Shown one piece after another: positions 31,959 through 43,431 of a DNA stretch of 64,000 nt. The translations under genes were made by a program, and so were the position numbers. Source of the stretch: Jaapia argillacea MUCL 33604. Its lineage: Eukaryota > Basidiomycota > Agaricomycetes > Jaapiales > Jaapiaceae. Where the stretch lies: contig KL197754.1 of the NCBI GenBank assembly GCA_000697665.1, positions 104,622 through 168,621 of the forward strand, given 5' to 3'. Below the pieces are notes generated by a model. It was not told the DNA's origin, did not search any database, and saw nothing but the letters and a program-made list of their open reading frames with translations. Every line of letters begins with the position of its first letter. The first letter of the stretch is position 1.

Positions 31959-32805
31959 ATGCTGTCTCCCCCGGATCATATTGAGCAGGTTAGTGCTTTC
32001 AAAAGTACGCGTCGGGGAACGAGTATTGACGTGTTATGGCGCGATCAGATCTTTCAGAAGGTCGAGGCAGAGAGTGAACGACGAGCACAAGAGGAACGGC
32101 GGGCATCGGTGAACGATGATTCACCTGCGCAGGACACAACCACTACACGGAAGAGAGGCGGTAGTGTCTCTGTCTCTAGATTCGGGCAGGTGAGTCGTGT
32201 CATTCCGAGGTCAAACTCCTTGGTTGACGTTCTCGCATCTAGCCTATAGAGCCGGTACCCGAGAATGCAGCTAGTGTGATCACAGTGAATCCCTCACGCC
32301 TTTCTCGGATTGCCTCCAAGTCGCATTTCTACCAGTCCCAGATACATGTGTGTATTTCCGTCTCTACGAATTTCCTTTTCGCTCATGACCGCACCTTCAG
32401 GCCAATAGCAAAGACTCCTTCGCCACGGAAGGTTCAGGTGCCCATCACGAGCACCATGAAGACGAAGATCATGTCACTCAAATGACTGCCATTGGAGGTC
32501 GTCAGACACTCTCCAAAGCAGTCGGGACAGTCCTGTCTCGCACCCTATCCCGTTCACGATCCAATTCCCAGAGTGTGGTCGCTGCGCCCGCACTTTCCAC
32601 TACAGTCGTAATCGGCGTTTCGGTGGAGCAAGCAACAGTCGCCGTCGAACACCACGATGACGAGAACCACGTCAGCGGTTCAAAGGTCTACGCTTTGCGG
32701 AATCAGCCATCAAGGGCGAGTTTACGGAAGGAAGGGTGGGTGTCGAAGGTTGCTCAAAAGTTTAGGCGGAAAAGCAAGTCCCCATTAAAGGACGACTATT
32801 CGTAG
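31959..32805 (+). CDS. basic protein of unknown function
   Basis: Begins 'MLSPPDHIEQ' and includes 'IDVLWRDQIFQKVEAESERR'. Further exons read 'PIEPVPENAASVITVNPSRL' and 'ANSKDSFATEGSGAHHEHHE', and the last begins near 32400 and ends at 32805. A GTTAG...GAG segment early in exon 1 could be a short intron but the frame is open through it. The protein has a charged helical start, a Ser-rich middle with 'SRTLSRSRSNSQS', and a strongly basic C-terminus 'VSKVAQKFRRKSKSPLK'. It may bind nucleic acid or membrane, or carry a nuclear signal; no domain recognised. It shares with the next gene a TATA box and a basic C-terminal tail. Confidence 0.6.
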
Positions 32806-33316
32806 CTTCTGCTTCTGTTCTATTCTTTTCCTTGCCCCAAAACTCGTTTACTCTTGGCACCGTCTTCTTGGGTTTAGTTGGGCTCTGGGGCTTCGTGGAC
32901 TTTAGGGATCTTCTCGTTCTTGCATTTCATTAATCTCACTCATTCATGCTCATTGACATTCGTCCACGCACATTCAGATCGTCCTGTAACATTCCCCCTA
33001 TCACATCATTCAATGCATCTGTCCCGCGCGTCTATGCTCTCGAGCTCGTCTTTTTTGGCAATCCTGGCAATGCATCGACTGGTTTGAATTCCCCATTCCG
33101 GTGTTCGGGGCCTTGGAACATGGCGCGGAGCAAATGCCGTTATGGAACGCTTTTGTTTCCTCGCACGTGTGGCACGTGACCGCGGCGTTGGCGTCGGCTC
33201 GGTGTCGGCTCCCGGTCACAGAAGACTTGTGTTGTCTTGAGGCTCTTATTGTCAAGAGAGTGCCAAAGACAAAAGCGTGTGTCCGATACCAGTTAATCAT
33301 GATCCATACTGATCTT

Positions 33317-33324
33317 TATAAAAG
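33317..33324 (+). promoter_or_regulatory. TATA box
   Basis: TATAAAAG about 190 nt before the ATG at 33509, followed by a strongly pyrimidine-rich leader. Confidence 0.5.
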
Positions 33325-33508
33325 CGCCAGCTCTTCCATATCTTTGCTCCTCACCCATCTTTTGTCCCTTTCCTGCGGATTGGACTCTTTGCCCCGCACA
33401 AGTCGGTGGTCCATCAACATATTCTTGTATCCTTCACGCCATCGGTCTCCCATCGTCACCTTCTTGTTACTCCTGCATTAAGCCAAGAGCCTTATACTTT
33501 GATCAACA

Positions 33509-34630
33509 ATGGTTGCTTACGATTCCCATTCCCCCGCCGCTTATGCCTCTCCCTGTTCTTCGCACTTTGACACTGCAAGTCCAGATGCACCTTCATTTAC
33601 GACATCCACTGTACGTGCTATCGCTGTCTCTCGCCTCATCGCCTGACTGATTATGCATGATTTTTCGACGTTGTTTGGATGTAGATGAACCGCGCACGAT
33701 GGACAGTCGCTGGCGACGTACCCAATTGGAGATCTAGTCCGTTCCATTTCATGGACTACCTCCAAGACGAAATCAGCTTTTACGAACGGGTATCCCCAGC
33801 ATCCCCTGACGCTCCCGATTTTCCTCCATCGTGCTTCAGCGAGGACGAAAGCGAGAGCGAGAGCCTCTGGGGTGACGATCAGGAGTTTGAATATGGATAC
33901 GAGGGAGGTGATGAGGACGACAACGAGTTGATCTATGCCAACGATCGACGGATGGATGCGATCCCGGAGGCCGACTCTCCGACTCTTCTCGAGTTCATCG
34001 AGCGGACGCTCACCGATGCCCGACTCGACACTCCAGGAGTGAATGAAGTTGATAATCAGCTACTACTCGCTCCTCTCGAGTCGTTTGCCGCCATGTGTTG
34101 GGCTGACGCTGTGGACGATGAACAGAGCCCTACCACTTCTGAGTTCCACTCGATAGCCATCAGGTCCGAGGATGGGAGGGCTGGTTCCGATGAACAGCAG
34201 ATTGGAGATGATCAAGAGGATGGGGATGAGCCGCTTGAAGGAATGACATTTGCCGATGTGACTTGTGAGCTCAAGTCGGTTTGGGAAGAGGATCATGATC
34301 AAGATACGCTCTTCACCAACGTACGTCCCCTTCACCCACACCCAACTTCTTGAATCTGACCCTTATCTCGTATGCCAGAGTTCCGAATCAACAAGACACG
34401 CCCCATCAACCATCGAGATCAACCACAAACGCCAATCCATAGAAGTGAAAACTCGAAATGGCCGGCGTGTCTCCTTCATCCTCCTCGACCCTCAAGCGCC
34501 AACCACTAGCCTGGACCCCAAGGGATCCATTCATTTCTCCCCCACGAAGCCAAAGAAAAAACCATCCCTACGAAAGATGGCTTTGAATGGCTTGAGGCGA
34601 CTCGCCAGCTTCCGCCGTTCGACTTCTTAA
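33509..34630 (+). CDS. acidic/basic protein of unknown function
   Basis: Three exons: exon 1 from ATG 33509 ('MVAYDSHSPAAYASPCSSHF'), exon 2 from 33685 ('MNRARWTVAGDVPNWRSSP'), and exon 3 from about 34379 to 34630. Exon 2 is very acidic: 'DESESESLWGDDQEFEYGYE' and more. Exon 3 is basic: 'NHKRQSIEVKTRNGRRVSF' and the tail 'KKKPSLRKMALNGLRRLASF'. About 300 residues, no transmembrane helix, no known fold. Acidic body plus basic amphipathic tail is compatible with a chromatin or membrane-surface protein, but that is only a guess. Confidence 0.6.
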
Positions 34631-35376
34631 GATATCTTAAGCGTATCTAAATTCGTGAGTGATGACATCCATGTTTCATCTGTGCACGTCGTCTAATTTC
34701 ACTAGTATCTAGTAACCCTTTTCGTTCACCACAATGCGATGCCCCGCGTCGCGTACTGTATCCTTCAATCCTTCAATACTGTACTTTTTCTTGACATGCA
34801 TACACCCTCATATTCACGGATGTAATGACCGGGCATACTTAGCCCCACTTCGTTGTACTTGTACAGAGATAGCCCTTGCGAATCCCAAATCGTCGACACG
34901 TTTCCCAATGGATCCACTCCGCAGCAAAATCAACATCTGTTCATATTCCTCTACGCCAACACAAGAGACAAGCGAGCCATTGGTATTAGATACGTGGTAC
35001 AGTAGTACAATAAACGATAGGGATGTTCTCCCAGATAAATACATTGAAAACCAGATCACTCTCCAAATGCACATGAGAACATTGCAATTGTCGTGGGCGT
35101 CCGCACGAGGAAAAAAAAAAAATTGTGACCCGACAGAAAGTGGGAAAGAATTGTGCGCTCTACGGGCGAAGGGCGCGAATGTGGTGCGAAACGAAACAGA
35201 AAAAAGAACGGGGGAGATCACTGTGAGGCAGCAGGCAGGCAGGCAGCATTCTAAAAGAGAGGAAGCAGGGGTCGTATCTGAACACCTTTTACAAAACTAG
35301 AAAAATGGGCAAGGCCGGCGACAACAGGACAATGCGCGAACTAGGTTCACCTCCCCCTTTTTTCATCTAATGTCCT
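34631..35376. other. intergenic with short simple repeats
   Basis: Between two convergent genes. An A-run near 35110 and a (GCAG)n run near 35230 are the only structure seen; likely 3' untranslated sequence of both genes. Confidence 0.4.
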
Positions 35377-38300
35377 TTATGTCGTGGTGAACCCCGTCGG
35401 TGGCGTGCTCTTCAGCGGTGTCATCATAATGTCCGCGGCTGTGGAGAGAGATCAGGGGGAAAGTAACATGTCCAAGGAGGGTGAAACTTACTGTTCATCC
35501 AAACGTTGTTACCCCACCAATTAATCTGCACGCCACCTTTAGGGAACTGCAGCGTGAAGAATATGATGATCAAGGATATCGCAGTACCTAAACGCACCCA
35601 ACCAAAAAAGTCAACCCTCAAATCCAAAATAGAAAACGGAAACGTACCACTATCCAAGGCAGCACTCGTGACATAATTAAACTTGGACCACCAAGCAAAG
35701 TTCCGTCTCCGGATCAAGTACTGAAATACGAACCCAACCGCGACCCAAGACGAGTAATTAATGCCCGTCGCAGGAGGGATGTACGACACTCCATTCAGAA
35801 CCACGGGGATGTTGACAAACTTGATCCAAGAATTGGGATATCGACGTTGCCACAACCAAAAGGGTATGGGTAAAAATGCGCCAACAATGATGGCATATAG
35901 TTGAGGGTGGTATATTGCTCCTTTGCCGAATTGACGACTGGGTCCTATCAAACCCCTGTGACAACCAAGGTCAGTGATACAAGACAATGGAGTGGAAAGA
36001 GACCAACGCACCAAACAGCCGAAGCGGTGTAAAAGACTTGATTATGCGGGCATGTCAACCGACTCTCCTGGCCAGGCGTACACATATCCGGAATATTGCT
36101 AAACATCCACTCTTTCACTCCAACCTGGACGAAAGCAGCCAAGATCGTAGCGATCAATTGCACTATTCAACGCAGAACAAGGGGGACGATCAACTTCATG
36201 ACGCCCAAAGATCGCGCGTGTATAACGCACCCATGAATGTAGCACGAGGAGGGACCTTGACATAATGACCAAGTTTAAGATCTTGCACAAACGACGTGGC
36301 TTCCGTCAAGGTTTGTACTGAATACGCTTTGAAAATCTATCAATCGCCACCGATCAGCAACCACCCTCCAACAAGATTCCCAAGACAATACATACCATGT
36401 TCGCCATCGGGTTCCCAGGTAACAACGTCCCCGGAATAATCTGCGCAAGCAAATTGACGCTGATCTACAAATAAAAGATCCTCAGCCAACATCCCCAATA
36501 ACCGCAAGGAAAGAATCACTCACTCCTTGCCCAGTCATAGCAAAGATGAATCCCGAAGGCAACACATAGATCCCCGCCAAAAGTACCGCAAGCAACAACG
36601 CCCAAACCGGCACCTCCGTATGCCAAACCTGCATCAAATCCAAAATCAGCCTCACCACGGCCAAAACACCCATCAAGGTCAAGAAAACCACGCACCTCAA
36701 CAGCAATAATCGCCATACAAAAGAAAAAAGCCAAACTCAACAAATACCACCAATCCGGCACCTCCGGGTAATTCCTCATCAACTTCGCATGAATATCATC
36801 CTTCTCAATCCTAATCCTCTTAATCCCATTCAACAAACTCCTCCCATGATACAACAACGTATGCACAATCACACACGTCGACAGCGCGAACGCCAATAAG
36901 TAAGTCATGGAATAAGTGGCTGGGAGGTATAAAGGAGAGTATTCGTTGTATGCTGTTAGGTTGAAGGTGTCGTCTGTTTGGAGGACGCGGGAGACGTTGT
37001 AGGTGTTGCCGAATCGGTCGTAGGGGGTGTTGGCGCAGATGGGGAAGTGGGCGAGGTACCAGGTCTGGAAGTGATGGGTATAACAAATGAGATCGGCTGG
37101 GTGTGTGTGATGGGAACGAGACTCACGTTGGTGTAGTAGAATATGGGAACCAAGATCCAATAGAACAACACGAACCCTACGCGAATCCATCAGCCGCTAG
37201 AAAGAAAAAACAGACCACAACGATGAACCAACTCACCGACAAAGATGTGCACCTCAGCCCACCAAGGGACCATCAAAGGACTCCCAATCCAAGTAATCTG
37301 CGTCCAATCAAAAGTAATGATACTCATCCCCAAGCCCGTCCCAACGCCAAACAACTGGTTGATAGGAACATTATTCGGCGCGATCCAACATATCCAAGAG
37401 AAAATCGACAGCGCCGTGAAGATATACCCTACCACAACCAAATCAACTTGGCGCACAGCACACGAAAAAGGGTCCACTCACCAGGCAAGAAAAAGAAAAA
37501 GAACGAGCCTCCAAGTACGTACAAAAAGTACCTATACCTCGAAACACCCCCAGTACCTTCATCATCCTCCGCATGAAGCGTATTCAACAACGTACAAGCC
37601 ACCAAATTCTGTGGCCAAACCATACTAGCAGGCCAAACCAAGAACCTCCTACACAACCCCGCCAACCCAAACCCAGTCAACTGAGTCCCAAGTACAAAAA
37701 CCAAATTAAACCAAAACGTCAACTTGATGCCGTAATAAACGTCGGCTACGACGATGGCATTTAAGGCGTAGGGTGGACCGACGGCTACGTTTGCCATTAT
37801 GAAGACTAGGACGTGTTCTTTGATGTTCCAAGGGCCTGGGTTTAGGGAGATTTCGAGAGGGGTTGGGTAGAAGGGTACGCGGTACGTGCGGATTGGGAGG
37901 GAGAAGGCGAGGAATTTGCCGATGGGGTAGGAGACTAGGAGGAGGACTAATGGGACTACCATCGGCGCTGGGGAACGGAAGTTGAAAAAGACGTTCATCG
38001 CACTGTGATAGGATGGGTGAGGGCAGAAATTTTGAGGAAGGACGAGGAAACGTACCACCCGATCATGTTGAGGAAGAGGCCGACAAACCACATTCGAAGG
38101 GTCATGGCTGGCATGTCGGGATCGTCGATGTTTGACACCGACGCTCGAACTTCGGGGAAGGGACTATCCTCTTCCTCGATCGCGTCAAAATCGAATTCCA
38201 TTCTGATATCATCGTCAGTACCGCGCTCCTGAACACACGGAGTAGCGTCACGAGCCACTCACTTTATGGAACCACCATCTCGACTCTCGTCGTCAAGCAG

Positions 38301-39011
38301 ACTCGGGGAGATACTGAGGCTGGCAGTCTCAGCGAGGGACCCGGTAGCTTCCTTGCTCTTTGACGTATCACCCCGCTCCTCGTCGACGATCATCTTCTCA
38401 TCTCCGGAAGGTAACGCTACATGAACTTCTCTTGAACTAAGCGAAGGCCTTGGGGGGAGTGATGCAGCGGTGGAGGGGGTGGAGACGTGGTTGACCCGTC
38501 TTAGGCGATAGGGATCGTCGGTATGATGAGAGTCTGTGGAGGGAGGAGATTCGACGGGAATAGAATGAATGGGAGGGGGTGGGAAGACGTCGGCGGGGTC
38601 GACAGGATGGTAACGGGGAGAATAAGGGTCAAAAGAGGAAGGGGGGACGGTGACATCGTAGACGAGTGGTGGCGGGTCGTGGGCCTGTTGTGCCGAGTCG
38701 AGCTGGAGTTGCATATTATGTTGCAATTCCTCTGCGGCTGCCACCCTCGCATCTTCCCCTTCCGCTACTGTGTCCTGATGCTGCTGTTCCTGCTGCTCTG
38801 CGGTTGACGGAGGCAGATAGGCAAAGACATCCTCCTCCTCACTCTCCTCGTCTTCATCCTCCTCGATATAGTCGTCATGCGAGTAGGTATACTGTGGATC
38901 GTGGTCGTAAAAACCACCCTGGGCAGTAGAGGTGGAGGGCCTAGCAGTATTTGGGCGAAAAGCATCTGCAGTAAAGGGCCTGCCTGCTGAGGAGGTGGGC
39001 CTCCTGGCCAT
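35377..39011 (-). CDS. oligopeptide transporter, OPT family (ISP4-like)
   Basis: Many short introns. It starts at ATG 39011 with about 240 residues of disordered, acidic sequence ('MARRPTSSAGRPFTADAF', 'YIEEDEDEESEEEDVF'). The OPT domain then opens with the hallmark 'EEDSPFPEVRASVSNIDDPD' and 'TLRMWFVGLFLNM'. It continues through about 12-14 hydrophobic segments, with 'PTPLEISLNPGPWNIKEH', 'FIMANVAVGPPYA', 'PNNVPINQLFGVGTGLG', 'PICANTPYDRFGNTYNVSRV', 'LKLGHYVKVPPRATF' and 'PPATGINYSSWVAVGFVFQY'. The last exon ends 'MTPLKSTPPTGFTTT' at 35377. Family function: proton-coupled uptake of tetra/pentapeptides or related metal chelates across the plasma membrane. The acidic N-terminal extension is longer than usual and may carry sorting or ubiquitination signals. 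All joins I tested keep the frame, so the gene looks intact. Confidence 0.9.
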
Positions 39012-40607
39012 GTCGTTGGATATACAAAGCTAGGGCAAGGAATGATAAAATGGAGGGGTGGGGGAGGGAAGATAGGATTGTGGGTACTGTCTCGCTGTGG
39101 GATCGTCAAAGGCCTCGTCCAATCACACGTCCCAGGCACATCACCAAAACTGGCCCCGCGTTCCGAACACTCGGCGAATATCCCATATAAGGAAATCCCC
39201 TGATTCCGAGCCTCCGAGCATCCATTCGATTCCCGCTCACACCAGTTTCGTTGCCAATTTCCAAGTCTCTTTATTTTCTCTTTCCGCGCTTGACAGATGC
39301 CAAGACTTGCCTTGTCCTCCTCGTCATTCTTTTTTCCCAGTTCCTTGAATACCAAGGAATACCCAGGCTGGCTGGGCGTCATAAACGAGCATAAACGATG
39401 TATTCATCCAGGCACCAACACGCAATCAACGTTCCAAACTCTTACGGCGCCTACACACCCCCACCAGCGCTTCTGCCTCATTTTCTGCCACGATACATTC
39501 CCCTTCTCTCATTTGATGATCATCCACCGATGGTTCCTGAACCCTCTTGATTCCCCAATCCCTTCCTTCCTCAATCGTCTTCTCACTTGAATTTCCTTTA
39601 CGCCACTTTGTAAATACGCTTGCAGGGTGTTTGAACCTACAAATACACGGTGCTACCCTCGGACTCCCCAACGTCCAGACCCGATCTATCCTCTCCCAAT
39701 GCCCACCCATCGCTCCCAGCCTACCGTCAACTTTTTCCGTGCATTGACAAGATGTCATGCCATTGCCAAGCCAACTCCCTCCAAACTGACGCCCACTCTC
39801 AACATCCCTTGTTCGCATACCTCGTTAGCCCATCCGCGGATCCGTAAAGTGCGGTATTCGCCTCACCTACTTCAAAGTTCATTCCAGTCTAGCCACCTTC
39901 CACACAACTTCGTGGAGAACCTCCCAGATTTCATTTGCCTTGCGGGGATAATGAGCTTGTTCTTACTTCATTCTCGCATCTTCGGACCCGGATGGCCCTT
40001 CTGCCTCCGTGCATGACGGAAACGCACTCCGCAGAGCTTCACCAGCTATTCAAACCCTACAACGAGGCCTTGAAGCACGACACCCAAACCCAGTCCTTAT
40101 CACACAAACACATGCCGAGTACTTACACCCTCGCCTCGACCACGCAAGGATGATCCTCAGCGTGGGTGAGCTATAAGTAATTATCCAGGGGTGAGATACC
40201 TGCCCAAATGATTGTATGAGTACCTTAATCTCACCGTTCGAACCTTGGCAATGTTTCACTGTAAGTGACTGCGCTACTAGCTCGGATCTCTGAAATCGAA
40301 CACTTTCTGAGCTCGCGTCTCCTTTCGATTCTGATCACATTACACCGTAATACAATACTGATGTTACCGAAGCCCTTCCACAAGTCTATACATTTTTCAC
40401 GGTAGTAGTAGGTCGTCGTATGACCCTCAGTCATTTCAGCTGCTTAGTCTCTAACAAGCTTAAGGTGTGAGGAAGTCCCGCTTGCAGGTGAATATCGAAC
40501 ACGTGGTGAACGGACCCCAAGCCAAAGTCAAGCTCCGCCTTTCGAACGTTGAAAGTTGAACATTGCAAAGGCGCAAGCTCACTCGCCGACTCCTCACCAC
40601 CCACTAA
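39012..40607. other. intergenic between divergent genes
   Basis: 1.6 kb between the OPT transporter (-) and the lipase (+). Several open frames of 60-130 codons exist on both strands but none resembles a protein family, and they overlap. A CTTATATG element near 39185 on the minus strand could be the OPT TATA box. Nothing else seen. Confidence 0.4.
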
Positions 40608-41994
40608 ATGTCAAACCCCTACAAAACAGCCTGGCTCCCCGGCCCCTCCAAAACCCAATTCTACACCCGAACCTACCTACCCCCCTCCAGTTCCCCACCC
40701 AAAGCCCTCCTAATCTACATCCACGGTTTCTCCGACCACATCGGGCGCTACACCCACCTCCACACCTCCATCTCCGCCCGCGGTGTGGTAGTATTCACCT
40801 ACGACCAACGAGGGTTCGGCAAAACAGCTTTAGACCTCGAGAATAATGGGGGTAAGAAGGGGACGTATGCGAAGACTAGTTGGAGGGAACAGTTTGAGGA
40901 TATGGAGTGGGCTGTTGGGGTTGCTAGGAAGGAGTATCCGGGGTTGAAGACGTTTTTGATGGGGCAGTCTATGGTTCGTCTCACCCCCCTCCCCCTTCCT
41001 TGGCAGGTTTGCTGAAATTCGTTGGGAATGAATAGGGCGGAGGTTTAGTCCTAGGTTTCCCAACACGTACCACCCCACCTCCCTCCCCAAGCACAATCTC
41101 CCTCCTCTCAGGAGTGATAGCAACCAGCCCCCTCCTCCTCCAAACAACCCCAGCGAGTAAAGTTCTGAGATGGGTAGGAGGCAAAGCAAGCTCTTTCGCT
41201 CCGTATATGACTATACCAGCCGAAGTAGACGCAACCGTGAGTAGTCGCCCTCCCTCCCCCTTGATAGGATTGGGCTGAGATGAGGTTTGGTGGTAGGAAT
41301 TGTCTCATGATCCGGAGATAGTCAAAGAAGCGCAGACGGACCCTCTGATCAAGTACATTGGGTCTTTACGCGGACTCTCGGATATGTTGGGCGGTGTACG
41401 TCCTCCCCCTTTCCAACGTAGATATTCACTAATGGAGCGTTTGATATCCAGGGCGAAGCACTCCTAGCAAAAGATTATCAGAATTGGCCCAAATCTCTCC
41501 CTGTACGCATACATCCACCCCCGAGCACACCTGACTATATGCTAATAACACGTCGAATAGATCCTCATCTTACATGGTACGGAAGATAAAGTGAGTAACA
41601 CCCGTTGGGCGTTTCCTTTAGTTTGAAGCTAAGGAACACTTGCTTTTGAGGTTACTTCGCATGTAGCTTCAGAAAAATTCGTTGAGAAGTTGGTTGTTGA
41701 TGATAAGAAATTATCTTTGTACACTGTACGTCCCTCCTCCAATACTTCACTCCCTCTTCTACTTCCACCACTACATATCCTTCCCTTATTGCACTTCCCG
41801 TCCGTGCCCTTTGGATGCATGACCGGTTCTCAAACATATCTTCGTTGCAGGGCGCCTACCACGAACTCTCCCACGAACCAGATGGTGTCAAGGAGAAGAT
41901 GATCGACGAAGTCGCCTCTTGGATACTGGCTCGTTCAGGTCCTACCTCCGAAGGGACCTCCGCCGCTCCCGAGGCGGTTGCCTCCAAACTTTGA
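40608..41994 (+). CDS. monoacylglycerol lipase-like serine hydrolase
   Basis: Exon 1 runs 40608-40973 and exon 2 starts at 41036; six or so short exons follow to the stop at 41994. The alpha/beta-hydrolase fold is clear: 'LLIYIHGFSDHIGRY' (oxyanion HG), 'FTYDQRGFGKT', the nucleophile elbow 'FLMGQSM/GGGLVLG' split by intron 1 (Ser of GxSxG), the acid strand 'LILHGTEDK/VTSH' and the catalytic His in 'GAYHELSHEPDG'. This is the Yju3/monoglyceride-lipase type, which releases fatty acids from monoacylglycerols on lipid droplets and membranes. About 325 residues, the usual size for this family. No signal peptide; intracellular or peripheral membrane location expected. Confidence 0.88.
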
Positions 41995-42158
41995 CTATCG
42001 GCATGAGTCGTTGGAATGCCAATCCGCCAAGTCGGGATCGTTCTTTTTTGTCATATGGGTTTTCAGTTGTTGGGTTCAAGGAGATGTGGTTCACGTGTAT
42101 AACAAAGTAATCTATCTAATACCCCACTCCAACGTCCATGTACCACATCATTAAGTAA

Positions 42159-43270
42159 TCAACTAACTACCACCCCCTCCCAAACCCTTTCCCTTCCCTC
42201 CTTCTCCTTGGGCAAACGATGTCCCGGTCTACCCTTCCCCATCTCAACTTCCTTCTCCATAACGCGGAATTGGGGCTTGACGAAGAGGTCGTACGCTCCT
42301 GCTTCTCCCCTCCATTTAGTTGAGGGTGTAGGGTCTTTGAGGATGAATCTCCTGATTGAGTGCATGAGGTTGTTCTCGATGTATCGGAGGAAGGTGTTTT
42401 CGCGTTGCCAGAGATGGGTTGTTAGGATTGTTAGAGGACCCGTTCGGGTCCATGGAGATTGTGTGTCCGGGGTGGTTGGTGTAGATGAAGGGGGAGGGCT
42501 TGGAGATGAGAATAATGACGAGATGAACCCTCGACGTTTCATCCTCCGTCCCATAACCACATCCGTGAAAACTCGATCACCAACGATGATCAACTCGTCA
42601 TCTCGTATCGGTGGCGGAGACGGGCTTGTCGGAGGTAGGGAGGAGAAGTAGGCTCGGATTGCGGATATGGTTGAGTAGGCGGGTTTTGGGGATGGGTGGA
42701 GTAGGACGGGGGTTTGGAGGTGGTGGGTTACTGATTCTGCCTGTATTGGGAAATGTTTGGGTATTGAGGAAGGGAGGAGGAGGGAGGGGACGTTACTTGG
42801 AGAAGACCGGGATCTCGGGTTGTACCCGCTGAGTTGCTGACGATGAGAACGTTGCCTTCTCCAAACGTTTCTCGACATTCTTTCCAGGCATCCTGTGTAT
42901 ACCCTTGAACGTTCGTGAAAGGCAGTGAATGCACGTATGCTTACCTCGAGTTCTGGTACGAGACGATCTTGGTTCGGGACCGTCTGGCCGATGGGAGTGT
43001 TAGTCTGGTGAATACAATGCAACATAGGTGTACTTGGGACGTACCAAACAGTTGTCTTTGTCAAAGACTGCGCCTCTGTACCCTGCATTCCGCAAAGCCT
43101 GAAAATCAAGCTGGCGAATGTCTTTCTATAGAAAGTTCGTCTTAGCTTTCGTGCGTTCGGATCAGGGGAGTGGGATGGGAGTGACCTTTGATGATGAGCG
43201 AGGGGATTACTAGGCGGGGATTTATGAGAACATGGAAGGGAGCGAGAAGGCCAGGGATGTTCAGAGGCAT
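42159..43270 (-). CDS. GEP4: mitochondrial phosphatidylglycerophosphatase Gep4
   Basis: Starts at ATG 43270 ('MPLNIPGLLAPFHVLINPRL'). Exon 2 reads 'DIRQLDFQALRNAGYRGAVF' and ends 'DKDNC', the HAD motif I (FDKDN). Later exons give 'DRLVPELE', 'DAWKECRETFGEGNVLIVSN' and 'SAGTTRDPGLLQ' (motif II region), then 'LHPSPKPA' and 'DDELIIVGDRVFTDVVMG', motif IV of the HAD fold. The C-terminal 120 residues are specific to the fungal enzyme. Gep4 dephosphorylates phosphatidylglycerophosphate on the matrix side of the inner mitochondrial membrane, a step of cardiolipin synthesis. A Ser/Pro-rich insert 'SPSPPPSSTPTTPDT' follows motif IV and looks lineage specific. The gene is divergent from the clathrin light chain with only 161 bp between the ATGs. 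Confidence 0.9.
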
Positions 43271-43431
43271 CGAGGACCAGGACCAAGAGCACCGTCGAAC
43301 TGGCGAGGATGAGAAACGAAAAGGAACACAAAAACATATGTGGTCATATGTCATTTTCCCACGACGCGTACCCTCTTTCCATCGCAGCTCAACTTTGACA
43401 ACGCCAACGCACAACTTGCAACACACCCTCC
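43271..43431. promoter_or_regulatory. shared divergent promoter region
   Basis: Only 161 bp separate the start codons of the Gep4 gene (-) and the clathrin light chain gene (+). No TATA box is evident on either strand. Both genes are housekeeping types, for which TATA-less bidirectional promoters are common. Confidence 0.5.

Noticed and set aside
39426-39818. 130-codon minus-strand frame between the OPT and lipase genes
   Set aside because: No protein-like pattern, overlaps other frames, no homologue recognised.
40170-40260. Possible tRNA, from a CGTTCGAACC string
   Set aside because: The T-stem does not pair and no A box lies at the right distance.
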